Assembly: GCA_965262235.1 (NCBI GenBank)
Contig: OZ253504.1
Coordinates: forward strand, 2,790,001 to 2,854,000
DNA length: 64,000 nucleotides
Direction of reading: 5' to 3'
Source of the DNA: CATQGW01 sp965262235
GTDB taxonomy: Bacteria > Chloroflexota > Dehalococcoidia > Bin125
A program made the translations under genes and the position numbers. The notes beneath the pieces were generated by a model. The model had not been told where the DNA came from, made no database searches, and worked only from the letters and a program-made list of their open reading frames with translations. Each line of letters opens with the position of its first letter. The stretch's first letter is position 1. Below are positions 38,537 through 47,293 of the stretch, piece by piece.

Positions 38537-39865
38537 ATGGTTACCGCTGACAGACCGGCTCTGACGTTGGAGACGCTGGACATCACGAACACGGAGCTCT
38601 ACGTGGAGCACGGCTTTCCGTGGGCGGCGTGGGACCTGCTGCGGCGCGAGGCGCCGGTGTACTGGTACCAGCGGCCGCGCTTCGAGCCGTTCTGGGCGAT
38701 CACCAAGCACGCCGACATTCGCTTCATCTCGTCGCATCCGGACCTGTTCTCGAACAAGCAGATTCTGCGCATGAACGACCACGAGTCGATCGGGATTGGG
38801 GAACGCGGACGCGAGGTCAACGCGAACCGCTACGGGGGTCACGCGAGCGACCCGCCCGACTTCATCTTCATGGACCCGCCGGAGCATCGACAGCACCGCG
38901 GCCTGGTGGCGCGGCACTTCACGCCGCGGATGATGAAGCGGCTGGAGGATCACTTCGGCGAGATGGCGGAGAACTACGTCTCGAGCTTCGCCGAGAAGCT
39001 GGTCGCGGACTTCGCCGATCGATCCGAGCGCTCAGCGGTGGATGTGGTGCACGAGCTATCGGCCAAGCTGCCGGTGGCCGCGATCTGCGACATGGGCGGC
39101 GTGCCGGAGGAGGATTGGGACCAGATTTTCCACTGGACCGAAGCCTCTGCCGGCGCGGCCGACCCCGAGTTCCGGCTGCCCGGCGAGGATCGCGAACAGA
39201 CCATCCGACGGGTCAGCCTGGAATTCAACCTCTACAACGAGGGACTGGTCCGCGACCGTCAGGAGCACGGGCTACGCGGCGACCTGCTCTCGGACCTGCT
39301 GAACGCGGAGGTCGAGGGCGAGCCGTTGACGCCGCGCGAGATATCGTCCTACTTCCGGCTGCTGATCGGCGCGGGCAACGAGACGACGCGGAACTCGATC
39401 ACCGGTGGGGTCACGGCGCTGCTCGAGCATCCTGATCAGCTCGCGGACCTGGTGGCGCATCCGGAGCTGGTGCCCTCGGCGGTTGAAGAGATTCTGCGCT
39501 GGACCTCGATCGTGATTCAGTTCCAGCGGACCGCGACGCAGGACATCGAGCTGCGCGGCAAGACGATCCGCCAGGGCGATTCGATCGTGATGTGGTACCC
39601 GTCGGCGAACCGCGACGAGGAGGTCTTCCCGGACCCCTACAAGTTCGACATCCGTCGCGACCCGAACGATCACTTCGCGTTCGGCGGCTACGGCGAACAC
39701 TTCTGCCTGGGCGCGAATCTGGCGCGCTGGGAGATGCGCTCGATCTTCCACTCGCTGCTGCCGATTCTGCCCGAGCTTGAACTCGCAGGCGTGCCGGAGA
39801 TGGTGCCGAGCAGCCTGCACGTGGGTGGGATCAAGCGCCAGATGGTCCGCTACAGCCCGCAGTAG
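38537..39865 (+). CDS. Cytochrome P450 (copy 2 of a tandem pair)
   Basis: 442 aa, exactly the length of copy 1, from an ATG with GGAGG 6 nt upstream. Very similar throughout to copy 1, including the opening LETLDITNTELY, YWYQRPRFEPFWAITKHADIRF, AGNETTRNSITGG and the heme loop FGGYGEHFCLGANLARWE. The main differences lie around 80-105 (RMNDHESIGIGERGREVNAN versus RLNTAKKLGSADRQWEKATN) and 195-225, regions that include B-C and F-G loop positions where P450s set substrate choice. Tandem duplication followed by substrate divergence is the simplest reading. Confidence 0.95.
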   Translation: MVTADRPALTLETLDITNTELYVEHGFPWAAWDLLRREAPVYWYQRPRFEPFWAITKHADIRFISSHPDLFSNKQILRMNDHESIGIGERGREVNANRYGGHASDPPDFIFMDPPEHRQHRGLVARHFTPRMMKRLEDHFGEMAENYVSSFAEKLVADFADRSERSAVDVVHELSAKLPVAAICDMGGVPEEDWDQIFHWTEASAGAADPEFRLPGEDREQTIRRVSLEFNLYNEGLVRDRQEHGLRGDLLSDLLNAEVEGEPLTPREISSYFRLLIGAGNETTRNSITGGVTALLEHPDQLADLVAHPELVPSAVEEILRWTSIVIQFQRTATQDIELRGKTIRQGDSIVMWYPSANRDEEVFPDPYKFDIRRDPNDHFAFGGYGEHFCLGANLARWEMRSIFHSLLPILPELELAGVPEMVPSSLHVGGIKRQMVRYSPQ

Positions 39866-39868
39866 GGA

Positions 39869-42781
39869 GTGAGCGCGACACACCGCGGCTGGCTTGCGCT
39901 CGTCGCCCTGGCGCTGCTGGGGGCTGGCTTCGCGGCGCCCGCGCGGCTGAGCGCGGAGGAGCCGGTCGAGCCGCCGGCCACGGTTGAGGTGGGCGCACAG
40001 GTTCTGACGCGCGTGCTCGCCGATGGGCGGATTGAGTTCTGTCTACAGCCGACGGTGGGGCATGTGGTGTGCCCCGAGCAGCGCTTCCTGCCGGCGGGGC
40101 AGCCGGGCGCGAATCGCTGGTTCAATTCCAGCGAGGTGAGCTGGGTGGTCCCGGTCGAACCGGAGCGCGTATTGCGCTCCGCAAGCGCTCCGCCGCCGGT
40201 GAGCTCGGAACTCGAGCCTTGCACCCCGGACCTCACGCGGATGCTCGCAACGGCCTGGCAGGTGGAGACAGGGCGTGCGCGGGGGACGGCGTTCTTCATC
40301 GGCGAGGGACGGTTCCTGACGGCGCACCACGTGATTGAGGACGATCCGCCGTTTGTGACGCTGCGCCACGCGGATCGTCGGGTGGCGGCGTTCGTGCTGG
40401 GCTCCGACCCAGTGCTTGATGTCGCGCTGCTGGAGGTCGCCGATCTGGAGCTGGTCCGCGACGTGCCGGCGATCGAGCTGCGCGCGCCAACCGCCGCCGA
40501 TGTGGGGGATGACGTGTTCCTGGTCGGATATCCGGGCGGCGGTGCGTTGGCGCTCTCGCGCGGCGGTTTCATCCGGCGGGTCTGGGACAACGAGCTCCAG
40601 ACGACGGTGTCGAGCCGCGGCGGTGGGAGCGGGGGCCCGCTGATCGATGCCTGCGGCCGAGCGCTGGGCGTGTTCTGGGGCGGCACGCCCTCGTTGCGGT
40701 ATGGGCACGCTGGAGAGCCGCTGCATGAGACGGTCGCGGGGTTCGACCGCGAGCGTGCGGCGCTGCCGGGCGGGATGCCCTCGGCGCTGCTTGGGCCTGG
40801 CCGGTTGGTGTGGCACTTCGGCGCTGCGCCGCCGTCGAACGTGGATTGCTCGCGGGTCGACGGGGAGCTGTGGGTCGGGCTCGCCGGCCGGGAGCTGACG
40901 CTCGACCTGCCGACCGCGTTGGGCGACGGCGGGTGGAGGGTAGCCGGGAGCTGCGGCCGTGAGTGGACCCGGGTCGTCGCCCTGGCCGCGGCGACCGACG
41001 AGGATGAGCCGGTTCCCGGCGCCTGCATCGGAGCGCTTGGCGCGAACGCGGAAGACCTGACGACATCGGTGTTGCACGAGACGAGTGAGGCGTTCGGTGA
41101 GGCGCGGCTCGTGACGCTGCGGGCGGCGGCGGGATGCGCGGGTGACTTCACACACGCGCTCAGCGTTGATCACGCGCAGGACCTGCTCGACGCTCGCGTG
41201 TCGCTGATTGGCCGCTACGGGACGAGGATCGAGGGGTCGCGCGCGGGGCGCTGGCAGGTGGGGCCGCAATCGAACGAGGCCTTGTGGCAGAGCTGGGACG
41301 CGCCCTACGACTTCGAGGCGGTCGCGTTCCACGTGATGACCGAGGCCGAGGAGTGGACGGTCGATCTCGTTCCGCCGGCGTCGGAGCTTCCGACGATCAC
41401 GATGGCGGCGCGGATCACGATCCGCGTCGATCCGGAGACGGCGGCGGTGCGGGCCTGCCTGAGGCTCGATGGATCGGGCGAGCGCAGGTGCCCGCCGGGG
41501 GCAGAGACGCCAACGGACCTGGCGGAGTCGGACGGCTGGCATCGCTCCGGGATGACCAACTGGTTCGTGGAGCTCTCGGCGGAGACAGCGGATGCGGCGG
41601 AGGCTCAGCGTGTCGGCGGATGCGCGATCGGCGAGGAGATCGGAGACGCCGGCTGGCAGCTGACGACGATGCGTGGCGCAGGGACCGCGACGTATGTGGG
41701 GCACTGGCAGTTCCTGGTCGATGCGAGGCTGCTGACGGAGGCTGCGCCGTGGGGCGCGGTGGCGCGAGGGGATGTGGTGCTTCCGATCATTCGGCTCTCG
41801 TCGGATCCGCGCAACAATCTGGCCCTGGCGAAGGTGATCGGCGAGCCATCAGCCGAGCAGCTCGGGATGCGCCCATCGCTGGCGCGGTCGAGCGACGGAT
41901 GGGAGGGCAGCCGGTTGACGATGGTTTCGTACCCGGCCGGCGATGCTCGGCGGCACTACGTGACGCTGCTGTTGGTCGACTCGATCGACGAGCGGCTGAT
42001 CACGGTGGTGCCTTCGGGTGCGGAACGTCGCGGTGCGCCGCTGATCGACTCGTGCAGCGGCGAGGTCGTGGGGGTTTCGATCGGTGGGAGCGACGTGCTA
42101 CGTGCCGAAACGGTGCGGACGGCGCTCGCAGACCTGCGGCTGCGTCAGTATCTGCCGGCGCCGGCCGATGAGGGGCCGATCCTCCACGGCGCGGGGGCGG
42201 TGCTGGGGCGGCCCGTGTATTTCGGCCCCGAGCAGCCGGATTTCGGGGGCACGGTGTGCGATGTGCGGCCGTCGGAGCGGTACACGACGATGTTCGCGGT
42301 GTATATCGGGAGGATCGACGCCGGCGATGTCATGCAGGTCGTGGAGGAGGATCGCGAGGTGGTGTCCTCCTGCGGCGGCCTGGACAAGGTGTTCCTGCTG
42401 GAGTTCCGTTCGGACCAGATTCCGGAGGCGGTCTGCATCGAGCCGAAGGAGCCCTCGTCGCCGCTGACGACGCTTGATCTCGAGCTGGATGCGCCGGAGG
42501 GCATCGTGCTGCAGCAGGCGGCGGAGTTCGCTCGAGCGGCGTGCCCGGGTTACGAGAAGGACCGCGGGCGTTGGGCGTCGACACATTTCGTGCAGCTGCG
42601 CAACACGGACGATGTCGACTTCGATGATCTGACGGTGGAGCTGCACGACGCGGAGGGCGAGCTGCTGGAGACGCAGGACTTTGAGCTGACCGACCGGGAT
42701 CCGGACGTGATGAGCTGGCGGTTCCAGGTTGAAGCAGGCGTGCCGGCGAAAGTGGTGGTGACGGCCGACGAGGAGGAGTAA
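39869..42781 (+). CDS. Secreted two-barrel trypsin-like protein: one intact protease, one dead copy
   Basis: 970 aa, GTG start 4 bp after the P450 stop. The signal peptide is WLALVALALLGAGFAAPARLSA. Residues ~39-101 and ~509-571 are two copies of a small domain (LADGRIEFCLQ ... NRWFNSSEV) shared with the binding protein at 3796. The first trypsin-like barrel has a full triad: His ~154 (TAHHV), Asp ~184 (LDVALLEV) and Ser ~254 (GGGSGGPLI). The second (~600-760) keeps the frame of the fold but reads VDARL, NNLALAKV and RRGAPLI at those sites. A beta-rich tail (~790-970) ends in acidic residues. Extracellular; partner unknown. Co-directional with the P450s. Confidence 0.85.
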   Translation: MSATHRGWLALVALALLGAGFAAPARLSAEEPVEPPATVEVGAQVLTRVLADGRIEFCLQPTVGHVVCPEQRFLPAGQPGANRWFNSSEVSWVVPVEPERVLRSASAPPPVSSELEPCTPDLTRMLATAWQVETGRARGTAFFIGEGRFLTAHHVIEDDPPFVTLRHADRRVAAFVLGSDPVLDVALLEVADLELVRDVPAIELRAPTAADVGDDVFLVGYPGGGALALSRGGFIRRVWDNELQTTVSSRGGGSGGPLIDACGRALGVFWGGTPSLRYGHAGEPLHETVAGFDRERAALPGGMPSALLGPGRLVWHFGAAPPSNVDCSRVDGELWVGLAGRELTLDLPTALGDGGWRVAGSCGREWTRVVALAAATDEDEPVPGACIGALGANAEDLTTSVLHETSEAFGEARLVTLRAAAGCAGDFTHALSVDHAQDLLDARVSLIGRYGTRIEGSRAGRWQVGPQSNEALWQSWDAPYDFEAVAFHVMTEAEEWTVDLVPPASELPTITMAARITIRVDPETAAVRACLRLDGSGERRCPPGAETPTDLAESDGWHRSGMTNWFVELSAETADAAEAQRVGGCAIGEEIGDAGWQLTTMRGAGTATYVGHWQFLVDARLLTEAAPWGAVARGDVVLPIIRLSSDPRNNLALAKVIGEPSAEQLGMRPSLARSSDGWEGSRLTMVSYPAGDARRHYVTLLLVDSIDERLITVVPSGAERRGAPLIDSCSGEVVGVSIGGSDVLRAETVRTALADLRLRQYLPAPADEGPILHGAGAVLGRPVYFGPEQPDFGGTVCDVRPSERYTTMFAVYIGRIDAGDVMQVVEEDREVVSSCGGLDKVFLLEFRSDQIPEAVCIEPKEPSSPLTTLDLELDAPEGIVLQQAAEFARAACPGYEKDRGRWASTHFVQLRNTDDVDFDDLTVELHDAEGELLETQDFELTDRDPDVMSWRFQVEAGVPAKVVVTADEEE

Positions 42782-42792
42782 GGCGCGGGGCC

Positions 42793-42984
42793 TCAGTCGA
42801 TCGTCGTGATGGCGGCGCGTGGGCAGGTGCGGACGGCGCGCAGGACGCGGGCGTGCTGAGCCTCGGGGATGTCCTCCACGAGCACGTGGGAGAGGTCGTC
42901 GTCGCGCACCTCGAAGATGTCCGGGGCGGCCTCCATGCACTTGGCGTGGCCTTCGCAGAGTGAGAGGTCGATCTGGGCTTTCAC
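42793..42984 (-). CDS. Small [3Fe-4S]-type ferredoxin, likely P450 redox partner
   Basis: 63 aa. The cluster motif reads CEGHAKC near the N-terminus with CP in RTCPRAAI near the end. The usual second cysteine is replaced by His (CxxHxxC), as in the [3Fe-4S] or modified [4Fe-4S] ferredoxins that serve bacterial P450s. Last gene of the leftward run with the LLM and MBL genes, and convergent with the P450-protease run. Electron supply to the two P450s is a well-founded inference. Confidence 0.9.
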   Translation of the reverse strand: MKAQIDLSLCEGHAKCMEAAPDIFEVRDDDLSHVLVEDIPEAQHARVLRAVRTCPRAAITTID

Positions 42985-43014
42985 GGCGCGCCTCCTCGTG
43001 AGTCGTGGGGCATT

Positions 43015-44031
43015 CTAGTGGGCGGTCCGAAAATGAGGCAGCACTTCGCGGGCGAAGAGCTCCATTGATTTGCGGGCGAGCTCGCGCGGCGCGCCGGGCG
43101 GGGCCGCGAAGCTGATCACGTGGTCGGCGGGGATCCAGTCGAGCGTCTGCTCGATGGCGAGGGCGACCTCGTCGGGCGTGCCAGCGATGAAGCGCTCGCG
43201 CAGGTCTTCGTCGGTCTGGTTGAGCAGGCTGCCGAGCGGGTCCTGGGGGCCGAGGTCGGACGCCTCGGAGTACCACTTGCCGTAGGTGTCGCGCAGGTAG
43301 CGCTGATGCGGGGCGAGCTGCTGCCAGAGCGCCTCGGGGTCGTCGGTGACGAAGCCGCCGCCGGAGAGCAGTACCTCGAAATCGGCGGGGTCGTCGCCCT
43401 GGGCGATCAGCTGTTCGGCCCAGGCCTCGTAGACGGGGCGGTCGGCGACGATCATCAGGTTGGCGCGGAAGCGGGCGGCGCGCTTGGCGGCGGGGATGCT
43501 GCGCGCGCCGACCCAGAGCGGGAAGGGCTTCTGGATCGGCTGCGGCGTGACGGTGACGTTTTTGACCTGGTAGTGGCGGCCATCGAGGCTGACGGTTTCG
43601 CCGTTGAGCGTGCGGGTGATGATTTCGAGCGACTCATCCATCAGGCTCGCGCGCTGGCGTCGGTCGACGCCGAAGCCCTCGAACTCCTCGATGCGGTAGC
43701 CGAGGCCGACGCCGAGGTCGAAGCGTCCGTTGCTGAGGACATCCACGGTGGCGGCGTCCTCGGCGACACGAATCGCGTTGTGCAGGGGCAATAGCAGGAC
43801 CCAGGTGCCGATCCGGACGCGCGAGGTCAGTCGGGCGATCGCGGCGGCGATGGGCAGCACGGAGGGGGTGTAGCCGTCGTCGATGAAGTGGTGCTCGGTG
43901 ACCCAGACGTGGTCGTAGCCGAGCTCCTCGGCGAGTTGGACCTCGTCGAGCAGTTCGTCGTAGAACTCGGCCCAGGGCTTGCGCCACTGCGGTGGGTTGC
44001 GGAAGTCGTAGATCAGTCCGAACTTGGGCAT
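43015..44031 (-). CDS. LLM-class flavin-dependent oxidoreductase (luciferase-like)
   Basis: 338 aa (alpha/beta)8 protein. Family marks are ELGYDHVWVTEHHFIDDGY, LTSRVRIGTWVLLLPLHNAI, and LSNGRFDLGVGLGYR. Members use FMNH2 with oxygen, or F420, to oxidise or reduce organic substrates; the sequence alone does not settle the cofactor. It starts 10 bp after the MBL gene stop and is followed 30 bp later by the ferredoxin, so the three form an operon. A role with the P450s in degrading one compound class is inference. Confidence 0.92.
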   Translation of the reverse strand: MPKFGLIYDFRNPPQWRKPWAEFYDELLDEVQLAEELGYDHVWVTEHHFIDDGYTPSVLPIAAAIARLTSRVRIGTWVLLLPLHNAIRVAEDAATVDVLSNGRFDLGVGLGYRIEEFEGFGVDRRQRASLMDESLEIITRTLNGETVSLDGRHYQVKNVTVTPQPIQKPFPLWVGARSIPAAKRAARFRANLMIVADRPVYEAWAEQLIAQGDDPADFEVLLSGGGFVTDDPEALWQQLAPHQRYLRDTYGKWYSEASDLGPQDPLGSLLNQTDEDLRERFIAGTPDEVALAIEQTLDWIPADHVISFAAPPGAPRELARKSMELFAREVLPHFRTAH

Positions 44032-44041
44032 GTGGGGCTCC

Positions 44042-44965
44042 TCAGCGCCAGAGCTCGATACGGCCGGCGAGGGGGACGTTGAGCAGCTCGGTGCGGGGCG
44101 AAACGTGGTTGATCTCGTTGGCGACGGGCGCGAGGGCGTCGGCGGAGGTCATGTCGTGCGTCATCGGGGGCATCCAGTCATCGTGGTGGCCGAGCACGAC
44201 GCGACGGGCCTTGAGCATGTCGCTCATGCGGCCGACGTACTGAGCGAGCGAGCCCTGGATCGGCTCGCCGTCGATGTTGGGTCGTCCGGCCATGGCGACA
44301 ATTCCGACGTCGGGGCGGAGGTTCTGGACGACGCCGGTCCAGCAGCCTGAGGTGTCGTGGTAGAAGATCGAGCCGTAGGGGGTGTCGATCAGGTAGGCGA
44401 GCGCGCCCCCGGTGTCGCTGCTGCCGAGGCAGGTGCGGACGTGGTCGAGCATCTGCTGGCGCTGGGTCTCGTCCTGCGGTGCGCCGGGTTCGCCGAGCGA
44501 GCCGCCGATGTCGAGCGCGCCGCGGCCGCCCCAGCGTTCCTCTTCGGTGAGGCCGTACTGGCCGAGCACGACCTTGCCGGTGTCCCAGGAGCCCTGGGTC
44601 CAAATGCAGGAGTGCAGGCTGGGAAAGACCTCGACCGTGATCCCGTCAGCGATGCGGTGGCGCTCGCCGCCCTGCGAGCGGAGCAGCTGGGACTCGTCGA
44701 CACCGGCCGAGAGCAGGACGCGGGCCGACTCGTTGGAGCCGATCACCTGGGCCTCGGTGTTGGCGGCGATCACTTCGGCGCCGGCGAGGTGGTCGAAGTG
44801 GGAGTGACCGATCAGGACGGCGTCGGCGCGGGTGACGTCGGCGACGGAGAGTCCGACATCAGGTGCGGAGGGGACGCGGTCCATGTAGGCGTCGAGGAAG
44901 ATGATCGTGTCGTCGATGGCGAGCCGGAAGGTGGCGCAGCCGAGCCAGTCGAGGGTGATGGGCAT
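44042..44965 (-). CDS. MBL-fold metallo-hydrolase (UlaG-like group)
   Basis: 307 aa. The metal motif is IGHSHFDHLAGAE, with further ligands likely in FPSLHSC, FYHDTS and LGHHDDW. The opening LDWLGCATFRLAIDDTIIFLDAY is of the UlaG/lactonase type. Probable hydrolase of a lactone, ester or phosphodiester. First gene of an MBL-LLM-ferredoxin operon; three evenly spaced GGTCAGG repeats lie in its upstream region. Confidence 0.9.
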   Translation of the reverse strand: MPITLDWLGCATFRLAIDDTIIFLDAYMDRVPSAPDVGLSVADVTRADAVLIGHSHFDHLAGAEVIAANTEAQVIGSNESARVLLSAGVDESQLLRSQGGERHRIADGITVEVFPSLHSCIWTQGSWDTGKVVLGQYGLTEEERWGGRGALDIGGSLGEPGAPQDETQRQQMLDHVRTCLGSSDTGGALAYLIDTPYGSIFYHDTSGCWTGVVQNLRPDVGIVAMAGRPNIDGEPIQGSLAQYVGRMSDMLKARRVVLGHHDDWMPPMTHDMTSADALAPVANEINHVSPRTELLNVPLAGRIELWR

Positions 44966-45007
44966 GGGGAACCTCTCGGGATTACTGCCGGAGGGTAGTG
45001 GCTAGGT

Positions 45008-45034
45008 GGTCAGGTGCGGTCAGGAATGGTCAGG
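45008..45034. repeat. Three GGTCAGG repeats at 10-bp spacing
   Basis: GGTCAGG occurs at 45008-45014, 45018-45024 and 45028-45034, one turn of the helix apart. The region is the 91-bp gap between the tyrS stop and the MBL gene start (~45-70 bp upstream of that start). The arrangement would suit a regulator binding one face of the DNA. Confidence 0.4.
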
Positions 45035-45056
45035 GTTGGTTGGCGGCGTGCGGGGC

Positions 45057-46331
45057 TCAGCGGCGTTGGATGCGGAGCCAGTGACGGCGGCCGACCTTGA
45101 GGATGTCGCCTTCGCGGAGTTCCAGCTGCTGCTGTTCGGTGCGCTCGCCGTTGAGCTGGACGGCGCCCTGGCGGATCAGGCGCTTGGCCTCGGCGCGGCT
45201 GGCGGCTGCGCCGGCATCGGTGATGATGGCGGGGAGGACGACCGTGAGCGCGTCGGCGCCCTCGAAGTCGATCTCGTGGGCGGGGATTTCGGCGGGAGCG
45301 CCGTGCTGCGAGACGACGCGGGTCCACTCGGCAGCGGCGGCTTCGGCGGCTGACGCGTCGTGCCACTCGGAGACGATGGCGTGCGCGAGGCGGCGCTTGG
45401 CGTCCATTGCCGGGAGCGCCCCGGCCTCGACATCGGCGATGATCTGGTCGGCTTCGGCGGCGTCAACGTTCGTGCCGTGGATGAAGAACTCGGCGATCGC
45501 CTCGTCGGGGATCGACATGGCCTTGCCATATTGGGCGTCGGCGGGTTCATCGATGCCGATGTAGTTGCCGGTGCTCTTGGACATGCGCTGGACGCCGTCG
45601 GTGCCGACGAGGATCGGGGTGAGGACGGCGACCTGTGGTCGCTGTTCGTAGCGCGGCTGGAGGATGCGGCCGGCGCCGATGTTGAAGGTCTGGTCGGTGC
45701 CGCCGAGCTGAACATCGGCCTCGAGCGCGACGGCGTCGTAGCCCTGCATCAGGCCGTACATGAACTCGTGCAGGTAGACGGGCTGGCGGGCCTCGATGCG
45801 CTTGGCGAACGTGGCGCGCTCGGCGAACTGCTGGACGGTGAAATTGGCGGCGAGGTGGATCACGTCGGCGAAGGACATGCCGGCGAGCCAATCGCTGTTG
45901 TTGACGACTTCGGTGCGCGCGGGGTCGAGCAGCTTGTAGGCCTGCTCGCGGTAGGTGCGGGCGTTGCGTGCAAGGATTTCGGCGGCTTGCATGGGGCGAG
46001 CGCTGTCCTTGTCGGAGGGGTCACCGACGAGGCCGGTGAAGTCGCCGATCAGCAGGATCGACTGATGCCCGAGCTGCTGGAAGAGCTGGAGTTTGCGCAG
46101 GGCGACGCAGTGGCCGATGTGCAGGTCGGGAGAGGTGGGGTCAACGCCGAGGTAGACGCGCAGCGGGCGGTCGTTGGTGAGGGAGTTGACGAGGCGCTCG
46201 TACATCTCGCGCGCCATCGTCTGGCGGGTTTGGTCGTCGCCGTAGCGGGTGCCGCGCATGATCAGCTGGTGCTGGCGGTGAGCCTCCTCGAGGATGGCAG
46301 GATCGGCGGGGGGATCGACGGCATCACTCAT
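45057..46331 (-). CDS. tyrS: Tyrosyl-tRNA synthetase
   Basis: 424 aa, normal length. Class I motifs: HIGHCVALRKL, the GSNIQ-equivalent AADVQLGGTDQTFN region and RMSKSTGNYIG (KMSKS loop). A C-terminal S4 RNA-binding domain (~355-424, EAKRLIRQGAVQLNGER) completes it. ATGA overlap with ribF makes it the last gene of leuS-scpA-ribF-tyrS. Confidence 0.96.
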   Translation of the reverse strand: MSDAVDPPADPAILEEAHRQHQLIMRGTRYGDDQTRQTMAREMYERLVNSLTNDRPLRVYLGVDPTSPDLHIGHCVALRKLQLFQQLGHQSILLIGDFTGLVGDPSDKDSARPMQAAEILARNARTYREQAYKLLDPARTEVVNNSDWLAGMSFADVIHLAANFTVQQFAERATFAKRIEARQPVYLHEFMYGLMQGYDAVALEADVQLGGTDQTFNIGAGRILQPRYEQRPQVAVLTPILVGTDGVQRMSKSTGNYIGIDEPADAQYGKAMSIPDEAIAEFFIHGTNVDAAEADQIIADVEAGALPAMDAKRRLAHAIVSEWHDASAAEAAAAEWTRVVSQHGAPAEIPAHEIDFEGADALTVVLPAIITDAGAAASRAEAKRLIRQGAVQLNGERTEQQQLELREGDILKVGRRHWLRIQRR

Positions 46332-47293
46332 GTGGCGGTCTCCTCTGCGAGCAGCGCGCGCGCGGCGTCGCAGTCGCGGGCAATCTGCTCGACCAGCTGC
46401 TGGACGCCATCGAATTTACGCTCACCGCGCAGGCGACGGACGAACTCGACGCGCAGGTCGGTGTCGTAGATGTCATCGTCGAAGTCGAAGATGTGGCACT
46501 CAATCGAGAGCCCTGCGCCATCCTCGAAGGTGGGGCGGACGCCGATGTTGGTCACGGAGGGCCGGAGGCCGCCGGGCAGGTGGGCGAGGGTCGCGTAGAC
46601 GCCGGGGCCGGGGATGGCCCGATCGGCGCCGACGGCGACGTTGGCGGTGGGGAAGCCGATCGTGCGTCCGCGCTCGAAGCCGAGCACGACGGGCCCGTGG
46701 ACGGAGAAGCGTCGGCCGAGCAGGGCGCGGACGCGGTCGATGTCACCGTCGGTGAGGGCGGTGCGGATTTCGCTGGAGGAGACCTTCTTCGCGTCGTGCT
46801 CTGAGCGTTCGCCGTTGTCGGGAACGAGCTCGATCACGTCGACGGCGAAGCCGAGCTCCTCGCCGAGACGGGTGAGAGTGGCGGCGTCGCCGCCGCGCTG
46901 GCGGCCGAGGGCGAAGTCTTCACCGATGATCAGGCGCTTGAGCTGGAGCTCCTCGACGAGCATGCGGACGAACGCGCCGGCGTCGGTCTGGGCGAACTCG
47001 GAGGTGAAGCTGACGGTGGCGACCGTGTCGAGGCCGATGTCGAGCAGCAGGGCGAGGCGGTCTTCGAGGCTGGTGACGTATTCGATCGTGAGGTCGCGGC
47101 GCAGGACTTCGCGCGGGTGGGGGTGGAAGGTGATGGCGCCGGCGGCGAGATCGTGTTCGCGAGCGGTGGCGATGACGTGCTGGATCACGGCCTGGTGGCC
47201 GCGGTGGACGCCGTCGAAGATGCCGATCGTGAGGGCCGTGGGCCGGCCGAGGGCGGCGCGTTGGAGTTCCTCGCGGGCGAGAGCGGTTACCAC
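46328..47293 (-). CDS. ribF: Bifunctional riboflavin kinase/FAD synthetase
   Basis: 321 aa. The N-terminal FAD synthetase domain has the nucleotidyltransferase motif GIFDGVHRGHQAVIQH and later GEDFALGRQRGG. The C-terminal riboflavin kinase domain has GRTIGFPTANVAV and ends in the usual helical part (FVRRLRGERKF). It makes FMN and FAD, which the LLM enzyme could use. Overlaps both scpA (7 bp) and tyrS (4 bp). Confidence 0.95.
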   Translation of the reverse strand: MVTALAREELQRAALGRPTALTIGIFDGVHRGHQAVIQHVIATAREHDLAAGAITFHPHPREVLRRDLTIEYVTSLEDRLALLLDIGLDTVATVSFTSEFAQTDAGAFVRMLVEELQLKRLIIGEDFALGRQRGGDAATLTRLGEELGFAVDVIELVPDNGERSEHDAKKVSSSEIRTALTDGDIDRVRALLGRRFSVHGPVVLGFERGRTIGFPTANVAVGADRAIPGPGVYATLAHLPGGLRPSVTNIGVRPTFEDGAGLSIECHIFDFDDDIYDTDLRVEFVRRLRGERKFDGVQQLVEQIARDCDAARALLAEETAT

